Source of the DNA: Cladorhizidae sp. MBARI D1340-BT2
Taxonomy: Eukaryota > Porifera > Demospongiae > Poecilosclerida > Cladorhizidae
DNA length: 64,000 nt
Direction of reading: 5' to 3'
Assembly: GCA_028752905.1 (NCBI GenBank)
Contig: JAQNBH010000013.1
Coordinates: 15,560,816 to 15,624,815 of the forward strand
Of the stretch, positions 1-13,000 are shown piece by piece; the stretch's first letter is position 1; every line of letters starts with the position of its first letter. The notes under the pieces are model-generated. The model saw only the letters and a program-made list of their open reading frames with translations. It made no database searches and was not told the DNA's origin. A program made the position numbers and the translations under genes.

Positions 1-130
1 TAGCTATTAAGATAGGTCTCTCCCTGTGCTCTCTGTTGATATCAAACATCCATAATATTCTGCACACTTCACTGTAATGGACTTGATATGATTCGAATGA
101 TAGGTTTCATTATGTGTTCTCTATCTTGAT

Positions 131-512
131 ATTTGCCCTAATTTGGTCTATAATATGTTTCTCATTTTTCCCCCAAAAATCTTGTTATTTTGCCGTAAAG
201 CTCATAACTTTTCTACACTTTACCCAAAAAAGATAATTTTTATATCACCGGATAGACCTTCTAATTATCTGTCTTTTGTACGTGCCAAAATTTTGAGTAC
301 TCTAAGTATTAGCAAGTTATGGCGATTTGAAGTGGTAAGGTTTGCGATCTTTCCTGGCGTTTTCCAGTTGCCAAAGCGGTGGCCTGCCAGTGAAAAACCA
401 CTACATTTATTGATAATCTGTTGACATGTTGCAGATAAGGGCCTTCTCTATCAGTTGACAAAATCTGGGACTTTGGTCTTGTTAATTAGGGCAGTTATGA
501 ATTGTACTCTTA
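131..512 (+). repeat. Unique core of the 911-bp unit (first copy)
   Basis: This 382-bp part of the unit does not resemble the A monomers around it. It starts at atttgccctaatttggtc and ends just before the first cttgatgctaaac. It recurs every 911 bp (next at 1042). It contains a run of C's of variable length followed by A's near 170, a frame of 60 or 93 codons, and a small hairpin (agtg, aaaaac loop, cact) near 390. I do not recognise it as a known RNA or gene. No copy of this core is seen in the older A arrays at 31.6-32.0 or 52.1-55.1 kb. Confidence 0.8.
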
Positions 513-1041
513 CTTGATGCTAAACATGTTAGCTTCGTAGATTATCCACACTTCACTGAATAGACTTGATGTATAGCTATTAAGATAGGACTCTCTAAGT
601 GCTCTCTCTTGATACCAAACATCCATATATTCTGCACACTTCACTGTAATGGACTTGCAAGATAGGTATCTCTCAGTGTTCTCTATCTTGAGCTAAACAT
701 GTTAGCTTCATAGATTCTCCACACTTCACTGAATAGACTTGATATATAGCTCTAAAGGTAGGCCTCTCTCTGTTCTCTCTCTTGATACCAAACATCCGTA
801 TATTCTGCATACATAGAATCACAAGATAGGTTTCTCTATGTGTTCTCTATCTTGATGCTAAACAGGTTAGCTTCATAGATTCTCCACACTTCACTGTATA
901 AACTTGATATATAGCTATTAAGATAGGTCTCTCCCTGTGCTCTCTGTTGATATCAAACATCCATAATATTCTGCACACTTCACTGTAATGGACTTGATAT
1001 GATTCGAATGATAGGTTTCATTATGTGTTCTCTATCTTGAT
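513..1041 (+). repeat. Three A1-A2 dimers inside the 911-bp unit (first copy)
   Basis: Six monomers fill the rest of the unit, each starting near a cttgat motif: 513-607, 608-686, 687-780, 781-850, 851-944 and 945-1041. They alternate between type A1 (gctaaacatgttagcttc, 94-95 bp) and type A2 (taccaaacatccatata, 70-97 bp). All share a cacttcactg block and a gataggt..ctctct block. The same two types alternate in the diverged array at 52.1-55.1 kb, so the unit is a higher-order repeat built from an older dimer plus the core. Confidence 0.85.
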
Positions 1042-4000
1042 ATTTGCCCTAATTTGGTCTATAATATGTTTCTCATTTTCCCCCCAAAAATCTTGTTATT
1101 TTGCCGTAAAGCTCATAACTTTTCTACACTTTACCCAAAAAAGAAAATTTTTATATCACCGGATAGCCCTTCTAATTATCTGTCTTTTGTACGTGCCAAA
1201 ATTTTGAGTACTCTAAGTATTAGCAAGTTATGGCGATTTGAAGTGGTAAGGTTTGCGATCTTTCCTGGCGTTTTCCAGTTGCCAAAGCGGTGGCCTGCCA
1301 GTGAAAAACCACTACATTTATTGATAATCTGTTGACATGTTGCAGATAAGGGCCTTCTCTATCAGTTGACAAAATCTGGGACTTTGGTCTTGTTAATTAG
1401 GGCAGTTATGAATTGTACTCTTACTTGATGCTAAACATGTTAGCTTCGTAGATTATCCACACTTCACTGAATAGACTTGATGTATAGCTATTAAGATAGG
1501 ACTCTCTAAGTGCTCTCTCTTGATACCAAACATCCATATATTCTGCACACTTCACTGTAATGGACTTGCAAGATAGGTATCTCTCAGTGTTCTCTATCTT
1601 GAGCTAAACATGTTAGCTTCATAGATTCTCCACACTTCACTGAATAGACTTGATATATAGCTCTAAAGGTAGGCCTCTCTCTGTTCTCTCTCTTGATACC
1701 AAACATCCGTATATTCTGCATACATAGAATCACAAGATAGGTTTCTCTATGTGTTCTCTATCTTGATGCTAAACAGGTTAGCTTCATAGATTCTCCACAC
1801 TTCACTGTATAAACTTGATATATAGCTATTAAGATAGGTCTCTCCCTGTGCTCTCTGTTGATATCAAACATCCATAATATTCTGCACACTTCACTGTAAT
1901 GGACTTGATATGATTCGAATGATAGGTTTCATTATGTGTTCTCTATCTTGATATTTGCCCTAATTTGGTCTATAATATGTTTCTCATTTCCCCCCCAAAA
2001 ATCTTGTTATTTTGCCGTAAAGCTCATAACTTTTCTACACTTTACCCAAAAAAGAAAATTTTTATATCACCGGATAGCCCTTCTAATTATCTGTCTTTTG
2101 TACGTGCCAACATTTTGAGTACTCTAAGTATTAGCAAGTTATGGTGATTTGAAGTGGTAAGGTTTGCGATCTTTCCTGGCGTTTTCCAGTTGCCAAAGCG
2201 GTGGCCTGCCAGTGAAAAACCACTACATTTATTGATAATCTGTTGACATGTTGCAGATAAGGGCCTTCTCTATCAGTTGACAAAATCTGGGACTTTGGTC
2301 TTGTTAATTAGGGCAGTTATGAATTGTACTCTTACTTGATGCTAAACATGTTAGCTTCGTAGATTATCCACACTTCACTGAATAGACTTGATGTATAGCT
2401 ATTAAGATAGGACTCTCTAAGTGCTCTCTCTTGATACCAAACATCCATATATTCTGCACACTTCACTGTAATGGACTTGCAAGATAGGTATCTCTCAGTG
2501 TTCTCTATCTTGAGCTAAACATGTTAGCTTCATAGATTCTCCACACTTCACTGAATAGACTTGATATATAGCTCTAAAGGTAGGCCTCTCTCTGTTCTCT
2601 CTCTTGATACCAAACATCCGTATATTCTGCATACATAGAATCACAAGATAGGTTTCTCTATGTGTTCTCTATCTTGATGCTAAACAGGTTAGCTTCATAG
2701 ATTCTCCACACTTCACTGTATAAACTTGATATATAGCTATTAAGATAGGTCTCTCCCTGTGCTCTCTGTTGATATCAAACATCCATAATATTCTGCACAC
2801 TTCACTGTAATGGACTTGATATGATTCGAATGATAGGTTTCATTATGTGTTCTCTATCTTGATATTTGCCCTAATTTGGTCTATAATATGTTTCTCATTT
2901 TCCCCCCAAAAATCTTGTTATTTTGCCGTAAAGCTCATAACTTTTCTACACTTTACCCAAAAAAGAAAATTTTTATATCACCGGATAGCCCTTCTAATTA
3001 TCTGTCTTTTGTACGTGCCAAAATTTTGAGTACTCTAAGTATTAGCAAGTTATGGCGATTTGAAGTGGTAAGGTTTGCGATCTTTCCTGGCGTTTTCCAG
3101 TTGCCAAAGCGGTGGCCTGCCAGTGAAAAACCACTACATTTATTGATAATCTGTTGACATGTTGCAGATAAGGGCCTTCTCTATCAGTTGACAAAATCTG
3201 GGACTTTGGTCTTGTTAATTAGGGCAGTTATGAATTGTACTCTTACTTGATGCTAAACATGTTAGCTTCGTAGATTATCCACACTTCACTGAATAGACTT
3301 GATGTATAGCTATTAAGATAGGACTCTCTAAGTGCTCTCTCTTGATACCAAACATCCATATATTCTGCACACTTCACTGTAATGGACTTGCAAGATAGGT
3401 ATCTCTCAGTGTTCTCTATCTTGAGCTAAACATGTTAGCTTCATAGATTCTCCACACTTCACTGAATAGACTTGATATATAGCTCTAAAGGTAGGCCTCT
3501 CTCTGTTCTCTCTCTTGATACCAAACATCCGTATATTCTGCATACATAGAATCACAAGATAGGTTTCTCTATGTGTTCTCTATCTTGATGCTAAACAGGT
3601 TAGCTTCATAGATTCTCCACACTTCACTGTATAAACTTGATATATAGCTATTAAGATAGGTCTCTCCCTGTGCTCTCTGTTGATATCAAACATCCATAAT
3701 ATTCTGCACACTTCACTGTAATGGACTTGATATGATTCGAATGATAGGTTTCATTATGTGTTCTCTATCTTGATATTTGCCCTAATTTGGTCTATAATAT
3801 GTTTCTCATTTCCCCCCCAAAAATCTTGTTATTTTGCCGTAAAGCTCATAACTTTTCTACACTTTACCCAAAAAAGAAAATTTTTATATCACCGGATAGC
3901 CCTTCTAATTATCTGTCTTTTGTACGTGCCAACATTTTGAGTACTCTAAGTATTAGCAAGTTATGGTGATTTGAAGTGGTAAGGTTTGCGATCTTTCCTG

Positions 4001-7000
4001 GCGTTTTCCAGTTGCCAAAGCGGTGGCCTGCCAGTGAAAAACCACTACATTTATTGATAATCTGTTGACATGTTGCAGATAAGGGCCTTCTCTATCAGTT
4101 GACAAAATCTGGGACTTTGGTCTTGTTAATTAGGGCAGTTATGAATTGTACTCTTACTTGATGCTAAACATGTTAGCTTCGTAGATTATCCACACTTCAC
4201 TGAATAGACTTGATGTATAGCTATTAAGATAGGACTCTCTAAGTGCTCTCTCTTGATACCAAACATCCATATATTCTGCACACTTCACTGTAATGGACTT
4301 GCAAGATAGGTATCTCTCAGTGTTCTCTATCTTGAGCTAAACATGTTAGCTTCATAGATTCTCCACACTTCACTGAATAGACTTGATATATAGCTCTAAA
4401 GGTAGGCCTCTCTCTGTTCTCTCTCTTGATACCAAACATCCGTATATTCTGCATACATAGAATCACAAGATAGGTTTCTCTATGTGTTCTCTATCTTGAT
4501 GCTAAACAGGTTAGCTTCATAGATTCTCCACACTTCACTGTATAAACTTGATATATAGCTATTAAGATAGGTCTCTCCCTGTGCTCTCTGTTGATATCAA
4601 ACATCCATAATATTCTGCACACTTCACTGTAATGGACTTGATATGATTCGAATGATAGGTTTCATTATGTGTTCTCTATCTTGATATTTGCCCTAATTTG
4701 GTCTATAATATGTTTCTCATTTTTCCCCCAAAAATCTTGTTATTTTGCCGTAAAGCTCATAACTTTTCTACACTTTACCCAAAAAAGATAATTTTTATAT
4801 CACCGGATAGCCCTTCTAATTATCTGTCTTTTGTACGTGCCAAAATTTTGAGTACTCTAAGTATTAGCAAGTTATGGTGATTTGAAGTGGTAAGGTTTGC
4901 GATCTTTCCTGGCGTTTTCCAGTTGCCAAAGCGGTGGCCTGCCAGTGAAAAACCACTACATTTATTGATAATCTGTTGACATGTTGCAGATAAGGGCCTT
5001 CTCTATCAGTTGACAAAATCTGGGACTTTGGTCTTGTTAATTAGGGCAGTTATGAATTGTACTCTTACTTGATGCTAAACATGTTAGCTTCGTAGATTAT
5101 CCACACTTCACTGAATAGACTTGATGTATAGCTATTAAGATAGGACTCTCTAAGTGCTCTCTCTTGATACCAAACATCCATATATTCTGCACACTTCACT
5201 GTAATGGACTTGCAAGATAGGTATCTCTCAGTGTTCTCTATCTTGAGCTAAACATGTTAGCTTCATAGATTCTCCACACTTCACTGAATAGACTTGATAT
5301 ATAGCTCTAAAGGTAGGCCTCTCTCTGTTCTCTCTCTTGATACCAAACATCCGTATATTCTGCATACATAGAATCACAAGATAGGTTTCTCTATGTGTTC
5401 TCTATCTTGATGCTAAACAGGTTAGCTTCATAGATTCTCCACACTTCACTGTATAAACTTGATATATAGCTATTAAGATAGGTCTCTCCCTGTGCTCTCT
5501 GTTGATATCAAACATCCATAATATTCTGCCCACTTCACTGTAATGGACTTGATATGATTCGAATGATAGGTTTCATTATGTGTTCTCTATCTTGATATTT
5601 GCCCTAATTTGGTCTATAATATGTTTCTCATTTTCCCCCCAAAAATCTTGTTATTTTGCCGTAAAGCTCATAACTTTTCTACACTTTACCCAAAAAAGAT
5701 AATTTTTATATCACCAGATAGCCCTTCTAATTATCTGTCTTTTGTACGTGCCAAAATTTTGAGTACTCTAAGTATTAGCAAGTTATGGTGATTTGAAATG
5801 GTAAGGTTTGCGATCTTTCCTGGCGTTTTCCAGTTGCCAAAGCGGTGGCCTGCCAGTGAAAAACCACTACATTTATTGATAATCTGTTGACATGTTGCAG
5901 ATAAGGGCCTTCTCTATCAGTTGACAAAATCTGGGACTTTGGTCTTGTTAATTAGGGCAGTTATGAATTGTACTCTTACTTGATGCTAAACATGTTAGCT
6001 TCGTAGATTATCCACACTTCACTGAATAGACTTGATGTATAGCTATTAAGATAGGACTCTGTAAGTGCTCTCTCTTGATACCAAACATCCATATATTCTG
6101 CACACTTCACTGTAATGGACTTGCAAGATAGGTATCTCTCAGTGTTCTCTATCTTGAGCTAAACATGTTAGCTTCATAGATTCTCCACACTTCACTGAAT
6201 AGACTTGATATATAGCTCTAAAGGTAGGCCTCTCTCTGTTCTCTCTCTTGATACCAAACATCCGTATATTCTGCATACATAGAATCACAAGATAGGTTTC
6301 TCTATGTGTTCTCTATCTTGATGCTAAACAGGTTAGCTTCATAGATTCTCCACACTTCACTGTATAAACTTGATATATAGCTATTAAGATAGGTCTCTCC
6401 CTGTGCTCTCTGTTGATATCAAACATCCATAATATTCTGCACACTTCACTGTAATGGACTTGATATGATTCGAATGATAGGTTTCATTATGTGTTCTCTA
6501 TCTTGATATTTGCCCTAATTTGGTCTATAATATGTTTCTCATTTTCCCCCCAAAAATCTTGTTATTTTGCCGTAAAGCTCATAACTGTTCTACACTTTAC
6601 CCAAAAAAGATAATATTTATATCACCGGATAGCCCTTCTAATTATCTGTCTTTTGTACGTGCCAACATTTTGAGTACTCTAAGTATTAGCAAGTTATGGT
6701 GATTTGAAGTGGTAAGGTTTGCGATCTTTCCTGGCGTTTTCCAGTTGCCAAAGCGGTGGCCTGCCAGTGAAAAACCACTACATTTATTGATAATCTGTTG
6801 ACATGTTGCAGATAAGGGCCTTCTCTATCAGTTGACAAAATCTGGGACTTTGGTCTTGTTAATTAGGGCAGTTATGAATTGTACTCTTACTTGATGCTAA
6901 ACATGTTAGCTTCGTAGATTATCCACACTTCACTGAATAGACTTGATGTATAGCTATTAAGATAGGACTCTCTAAGTGCTCTCTCTTGATACCAAACATC

Positions 7001-10000
7001 CATATATTCTGCACACTTCACTGTAATGGACTTGCAAGATAGGTATCTCTCAGTGTTCTCTATCTTGAGCTAAACATGTTAGCTTCATAGATTCTCCACA
7101 CTTCACTGAATAGACTTGATATATAGCTCTAAAGGTAGGCCTCTCTCTGTTCTCTCTCTTGATACCAAACATCCGTATATTCTGCATACATAGAATCACA
7201 AGATAGGTTTCTCTATGTGTTCTCTATCTTGATGCTAAACAGGTTAGCTTCATAGATTCTCCACACTTCACTGTATAAACTTGATATATAGCTATTAAGA
7301 TAGGTCTCTCCCTGTGCTCTCTGTTGATATCAAACATCCATAATATTCTGCACACTTCACTGTAATGGACTTGATATGATTCGAATGATAGGTTTCATTA
7401 TGTGTTCTCTATCTTGATATTTGCCCTAATTTGGTCTATAATATGTTTCTCATTTTCCCCCCAAAAATCTTGTTATTTTGCCGTAAAGCTCATAACTTTT
7501 CTACACTTTACCCAAAAAAGATAATTTTTATATCACCGGATAGCCCTTCTAATTATCTGTCTTTTGTACGTGTCAAAATTTTGAGTACTCTAAGTATTAG
7601 CAAGTTATGGTGATTTGAAGTGGTAAGGTTTGCGATCTTTCCTGGCGTTTTCCAGTTGCCAAAGCGGTGGCCTGCCAGTGAAAAACCACTACATTTATTG
7701 ATAATCTGTTGACATGTTGCAGATAAGGGCCTTCTCTATCAGTTGACAAAATCTGGGACTTTGGTCTTGTTAATTAGGGCAGTTATGAATTGTACTCTTA
7801 CTTGATGCTAAACATGTTAGCTTCGTAGATTATCCACACTTCACTGAATAGACTTGATGTATAGCTATTAAGATAGGACTCTCTAAGTGCTCTCTCTTGA
7901 TACCAAACATCCATATATTCTGCACACTTCACTGTAATGGACTTGCAAGATAGGTATCTCTCAGTGTTCTCTATCTTGAGCTAAACATGTTAGCTTCATA
8001 GATTCTCCACACTTCACTGAATAGACTTGATATATAGCTCTAAAGGTAGGCCTCTCTCTGTTCTCTCTCTTGATACCAAACATCCGTATATTCTGCATAC
8101 ATAGAATCACAAGATAGGTTTCTCTATGTGTTCTCTATCTTGATGCTAAACAGGTTAGCTTCATAGATTCTCCACACTTCACTGTATAAACTTGATATAT
8201 AGCTATTAAGATAGGTCTCTCCCTGTGCTCTCTGTTGATATCAAACATCCATAATATTCTGCACACTTCACTGTAATGGACTTGATATGATTCGAATGAT
8301 AGGTTTCATTATGTGTTCTCTATCTTGATATTTGCCCTAATTTGGTCTATAATATGTTTCTCATTTTCCCCCCAAAAATCTTGTTATTTTGCCGTAAAGC
8401 TCATAACTTTTCTACACTTTACCCAAAAAAGATAATTTTTATATCACCGGATAGCCCTTCTAATTATCTGTCTTTTGTACGTGCCAAAATTTTGAGTACT
8501 CTAAGTATTAGCAAGTTATGGTGATTTGAAGTGGTAAGGTTTGCGATCTTTCCTGGCGTTTTCCAGTTGCCAAAGCGGTGGCCTGCCAGTGAAAAACCAC
8601 TACATTTATTGATAATCTGTTGACATGTTGCAGATAAGGGCCTTCTCTATCAGTTGACAAAATCTGGGACTTTGGTCTTGTTAATTAGGGCAGTTATGAA
8701 TTGTACTCTTACTTGATGCTAAACATGTTAGCTTCGTAGATTATCCACACTTCACTGAATAGACTTGATGTATAGCTATTAAGATAGGACTCTCTAAGTG
8801 CTCTCTCTTGCAAACATCCATATATTCTGCACACTTCACTGTAATGGACTTGCAAGATAGGTATCTCTCAGTGTTCTCTATCTTGAGCTAAACATGTTAG
8901 CTTCATAGATTCTCCACACTTCACTGAATAGACTTGATATATAGCTCTAAAGCTAGGCCTCTCTCTGTTCTCTCTCTTGATACCAAACACCCGTATATTC
9001 TGCATACATAGAATCACAAGATAGGTTTCTCTATGTGTTCTCTATCTTGATGCTAAACAGGTTAGCTTCATAGATTCTCCACACTTCACTGTATAAACTT
9101 GATATATAGCTATTAAGATAGGTCTCTCCCTGTGCTCTCTGTTGATATCAAACATCCATAATATTCTGCACACTTCACTGTAATGGACTTGATATGATTC
9201 GAATGATAGGTTTCATTATGTGTTCTCTATCTTGATATTTGCCCTAATTTGGTCTATAATATGTTTCTCATTTTCCCCCCAAAAATCTTGTTATTTTGCC
9301 GTAAAGCTCATAACTTTTCTACACTTTACCCAAAAAAGATAATTTTTATATCACCGGATAGCCCTTCTAATTATCTGTCTTTTGTACGTGCCAAAATTTT
9401 GAGTACTCTAAGTATTAGCAAGTTATGGTGATTTGAAGTGGTAAGGTTTGCGATCTTTCCTGGCGTTTTCCAGTTGCCAAAGCGGTGGCCTGCCAGTGAA
9501 AAACCACTACATTTATTGATAATCTGTTGACATGTTGCAGATAAGGGCCTTCTCTATCAGTTGACAAAATCTGGGACTTTGGTCTTGTTAATTAGGGCAG
9601 TTATGAATTGTACTCTTACTTGATGCTAAACATGTTAGCTTCGTAGATTATCCACACTTCACTGAATAGACTTGATGTATAGCTATTAAGATAGGACTCT
9701 CTAAGTGCTCTCTCTTGATACCAAACATCCATATATTCTGCACACTTCACTGTAATGGACTTGCAAGATAGGTATCTCTCAGTGTTCTCTATCTTGAGCT
9801 AAACATGTTAGCTTCATAGATTCTCCACACTTCACTGAATAGACTTGATATATAGCTCTAAAGCTAGGCCTCTCTCTGTTCTCTCTCTTGATACCAAACA
9901 CCCGTATATTCTGCATACATAGAATCACAAGATAGGTTTCTCTATGTGTTCTCTATCTTGATGCTAAACAGGTTAGCTTCATAGATTCTCCACACTTCAC

Positions 10001-13000
10001 TGTATAAACTTGATATATAGCTATTAAGATAGGTCTCTCCCTGTGCTCTCTGTTGATATCAAACATCCATAATATTCTGCACACTTCACTGTAATGGACT
10101 TGATATGATTCGAATGATAGGTTTCATTATGTGTTCTCTATCTTGATATTTGCCCTAATTTGGTCTATAATATGTTTCTCATTTCCCCCCCAAAAATCTT
10201 GTTATTTTGCCGTAAAGCTCATAACTTTTCTACACTTTACCCAAAAAAGATAATTTTTATATCACCAGATAGCCCTTCTAATTATCTGTCTTTTGTACGT
10301 GCCAAAATTTTGAGTACTCTAAGTATTAGCAAGTTATGGTGATTTGAAGTGGTAAGGTTTGCGATCTTTCCTGGCGTTTTCCAGTTGCCAAAGCGGTGGC
10401 CTGCCAGTGAAAAACCACTACATTTATTGATAATCTGTTGACATGTTGCAGATAAGGGCCTTCTCTATCAGTTGACAAAATCTGGGACTTTGGTCTTGTT
10501 AATTAGGGCAGTTATGAATTGTACTCTTACTTGATGCTAAACATGTTAGCTTCGTAGATTATCCACACTTCACTGAATAGACTTGATGTATAGCTATTAA
10601 GATAGGACTCTCTAAGTGCTCTCTCTTGATACCAAACATCCATATATTCTGCACACTTCACTGTAATGGACTTGCAAGATAGGTATCTCTCAGTGTTCTC
10701 TATCTTGAGCTAAACATGTTAGCTTCATAGATTCTCCACACTTCACTGAATAGACTTGATATATAGCTCTAAAGGTAGGCCTCTCTCTGTTCTCTCTCTT
10801 GATACCAAACATCCGTATATTCTGCATACATAGAATCACAAGATAGGTTTCTCTATGTGTTCTCTATCTTGATGCTAAACAGGTTAGCTTCATAGATTCT
10901 CCACACTTCACTGTATAAACTTGATATATAGCTATTAAGATAGGTCTCTCCCTGTGCTCTCTGTTGATATCAAACATCCATAATAATATTCTGCATACTT
11001 CACTGTAATGGACTTGATATGATTCGAAAGATAGGTTTCATTATGTGTTCTCTATCTTGATATTTGCCCTAATTTGGTCTATAATATGTTTCTCATTTTT
11101 CCCCCAAAAATCTTGTTATTTTGCCGTAAAGCTCATAACTTTTCTACACTTTACCCAAAAAAGATAATTTTTATATCACCGGATAGCCCTTCTAATTATC
11201 TGTCTTTTGTACGTGCCAAAATATTGAGTACTCTAAGTATTAGCAAGTTATGGTGATTTGAAGTGGTAAGGTTTGCGATCTTTCCTGGCGTTTTCCAGTT
11301 GCCAAAGCGGTGGCCTGCCAGTGAAAAACCACTACATTTATTGATAATCTGTTGACATGTTGCAGATAAGGGCCTTCTCTATCAGTTGACAAAATCTGGG
11401 ACTTTGGTCTTGTTAATTAGGGCAGTTATGAATTGTACTCTTACTTGATGCTAAACATGTTAGCTTCGTAGATTATCCACACTTCACTGAATAGACTTGA
11501 TGTATAGCTATTAAGATAGGACTCTCTAAGTGCTCTCTCTTGATACCAAACATCCATATATTCTGCACACTTCACTGTAATGGACTTGCAAGATAGGTAT
11601 CTCTCAGTGTTCTCTATCTTGAGCTAAACATGTTAGCTTCATAGATTCTCCACACTTCACTGAATAGACTTGATATATAGCTCTAAAGGTAGGCCTCTCT
11701 CTGTTCTCTCTCTTGATACCAAACACCCGTATATTCTGCATACATAGAATCACAAGATAGGTTTCTCTATGTGTTCTCTATCTTGATGCTAAACAGGTTA
11801 GCTTCATAGATTCTCCACACTTCACTGTATAAACTTGATATATAGCTATTAAGATAGGTCTCTCCCTGTGCTCTCTGTTGATATCAAACATCCATAATAA
11901 TATTCTGCATACTTCACTGTAATGGACTTGATATGATTCGAAAGATAGGTTTCATTATGTGTTCTCTATCTTGATATTTGCCCTAATTTGGTCTATAATA
12001 TGTTTCTCATTTTTCCCCCAAAAATCTTGTTATTTTGCCGTAAAGCTCATAACTTTTCTACACTTTACCCAAAAAAGATAATTTTTATATCACCGGATAG
12101 CCCTTCTAATTATCTGTCTTTTGTACGTGCCAAAATATTGAGTACTCTAAGTATTAGCAAGTTATGGTGATTTGAAGTGGTAAGGTTTGCGATCTTTCCT
12201 GGCGTTTTCCAGTTGCCAAAGCGGTGGCCTGCCAGTGAAAAACCACTACATTTATTGATAATCTGTTGACATGTTGCAGATAAGGGCCTTCTCTATCAGT
12301 TGACAAAATCTGGGACTTTGGTCTTGTTAATTAGGGCAGTTATGAATTGTACTCTTACTTGATGCTAAACATGTTAGCTTCGTAGATTATCCACACTTCA
12401 CTGAATAGACTTGATGTATAGCTATTAAGATAGGACTCTCTAAGTGCTCTCTCTTGATACCAAACATCCATATATTCTGCACACTTCACTGTAATGGACT
12501 TGCAAGATAGGTATCTCTCAGTGTTCTCTATCTTGAGCTAAACATGTTAGCTTCATAGATTCTCCACACTTCACTGAATAGACTTGATATATAGCTCTAA
12601 AGGTAGGCCTCTCTCTGTTCTCTCTCTTGATACCAAACATCCGTATATTCTGCATACATAGAATCACAAGATAGGTTTCTCTATGTGTTCTCTATCTTGA
12701 TGCTAAACAGGTTAGCTTCATAGATTCTCCACACTTCACTGTATAAACTTGATATATAGCTATTAAGATAGGTCTCTCCCTGTGCTCTCTGTTGATATCA
12801 AACATCCATAATATTCTGCACACTTCACTGTAATGGACTTGATATGATTCGAATGATAGGTTTCATTATGTGTTCTCTATCTTGATATTTGCCCTAATTT
12901 GGTCTATAATATGTTTCTCATTTTCCCCCCAAAAATCTTGTTATTTTGCCGTAAAGCTCATAACTTTTCTACACTTTACCCAAAAAAGATAATTTTTATA

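Noticed and set aside
143..424. Recurrent 60- or 93-codon frame in every satellite unit (MVYNMFLIF..), and the overlapping MFSILIF frame in some units
   Set aside because: It recurs only because the DNA recurs. Most copies carry a stop from a CpG transition, and overlapping frames change with single bases. There is no domain, signal peptide or codon-position bias in the substitutions I could see.
1000..1020. CENP-B-box-like sequence (ttcgaatgataggttt) in the satellite
   Set aside because: It matches the TTCG half and the central A of the box but not the CGGG half, so it is not a CENP-B box.
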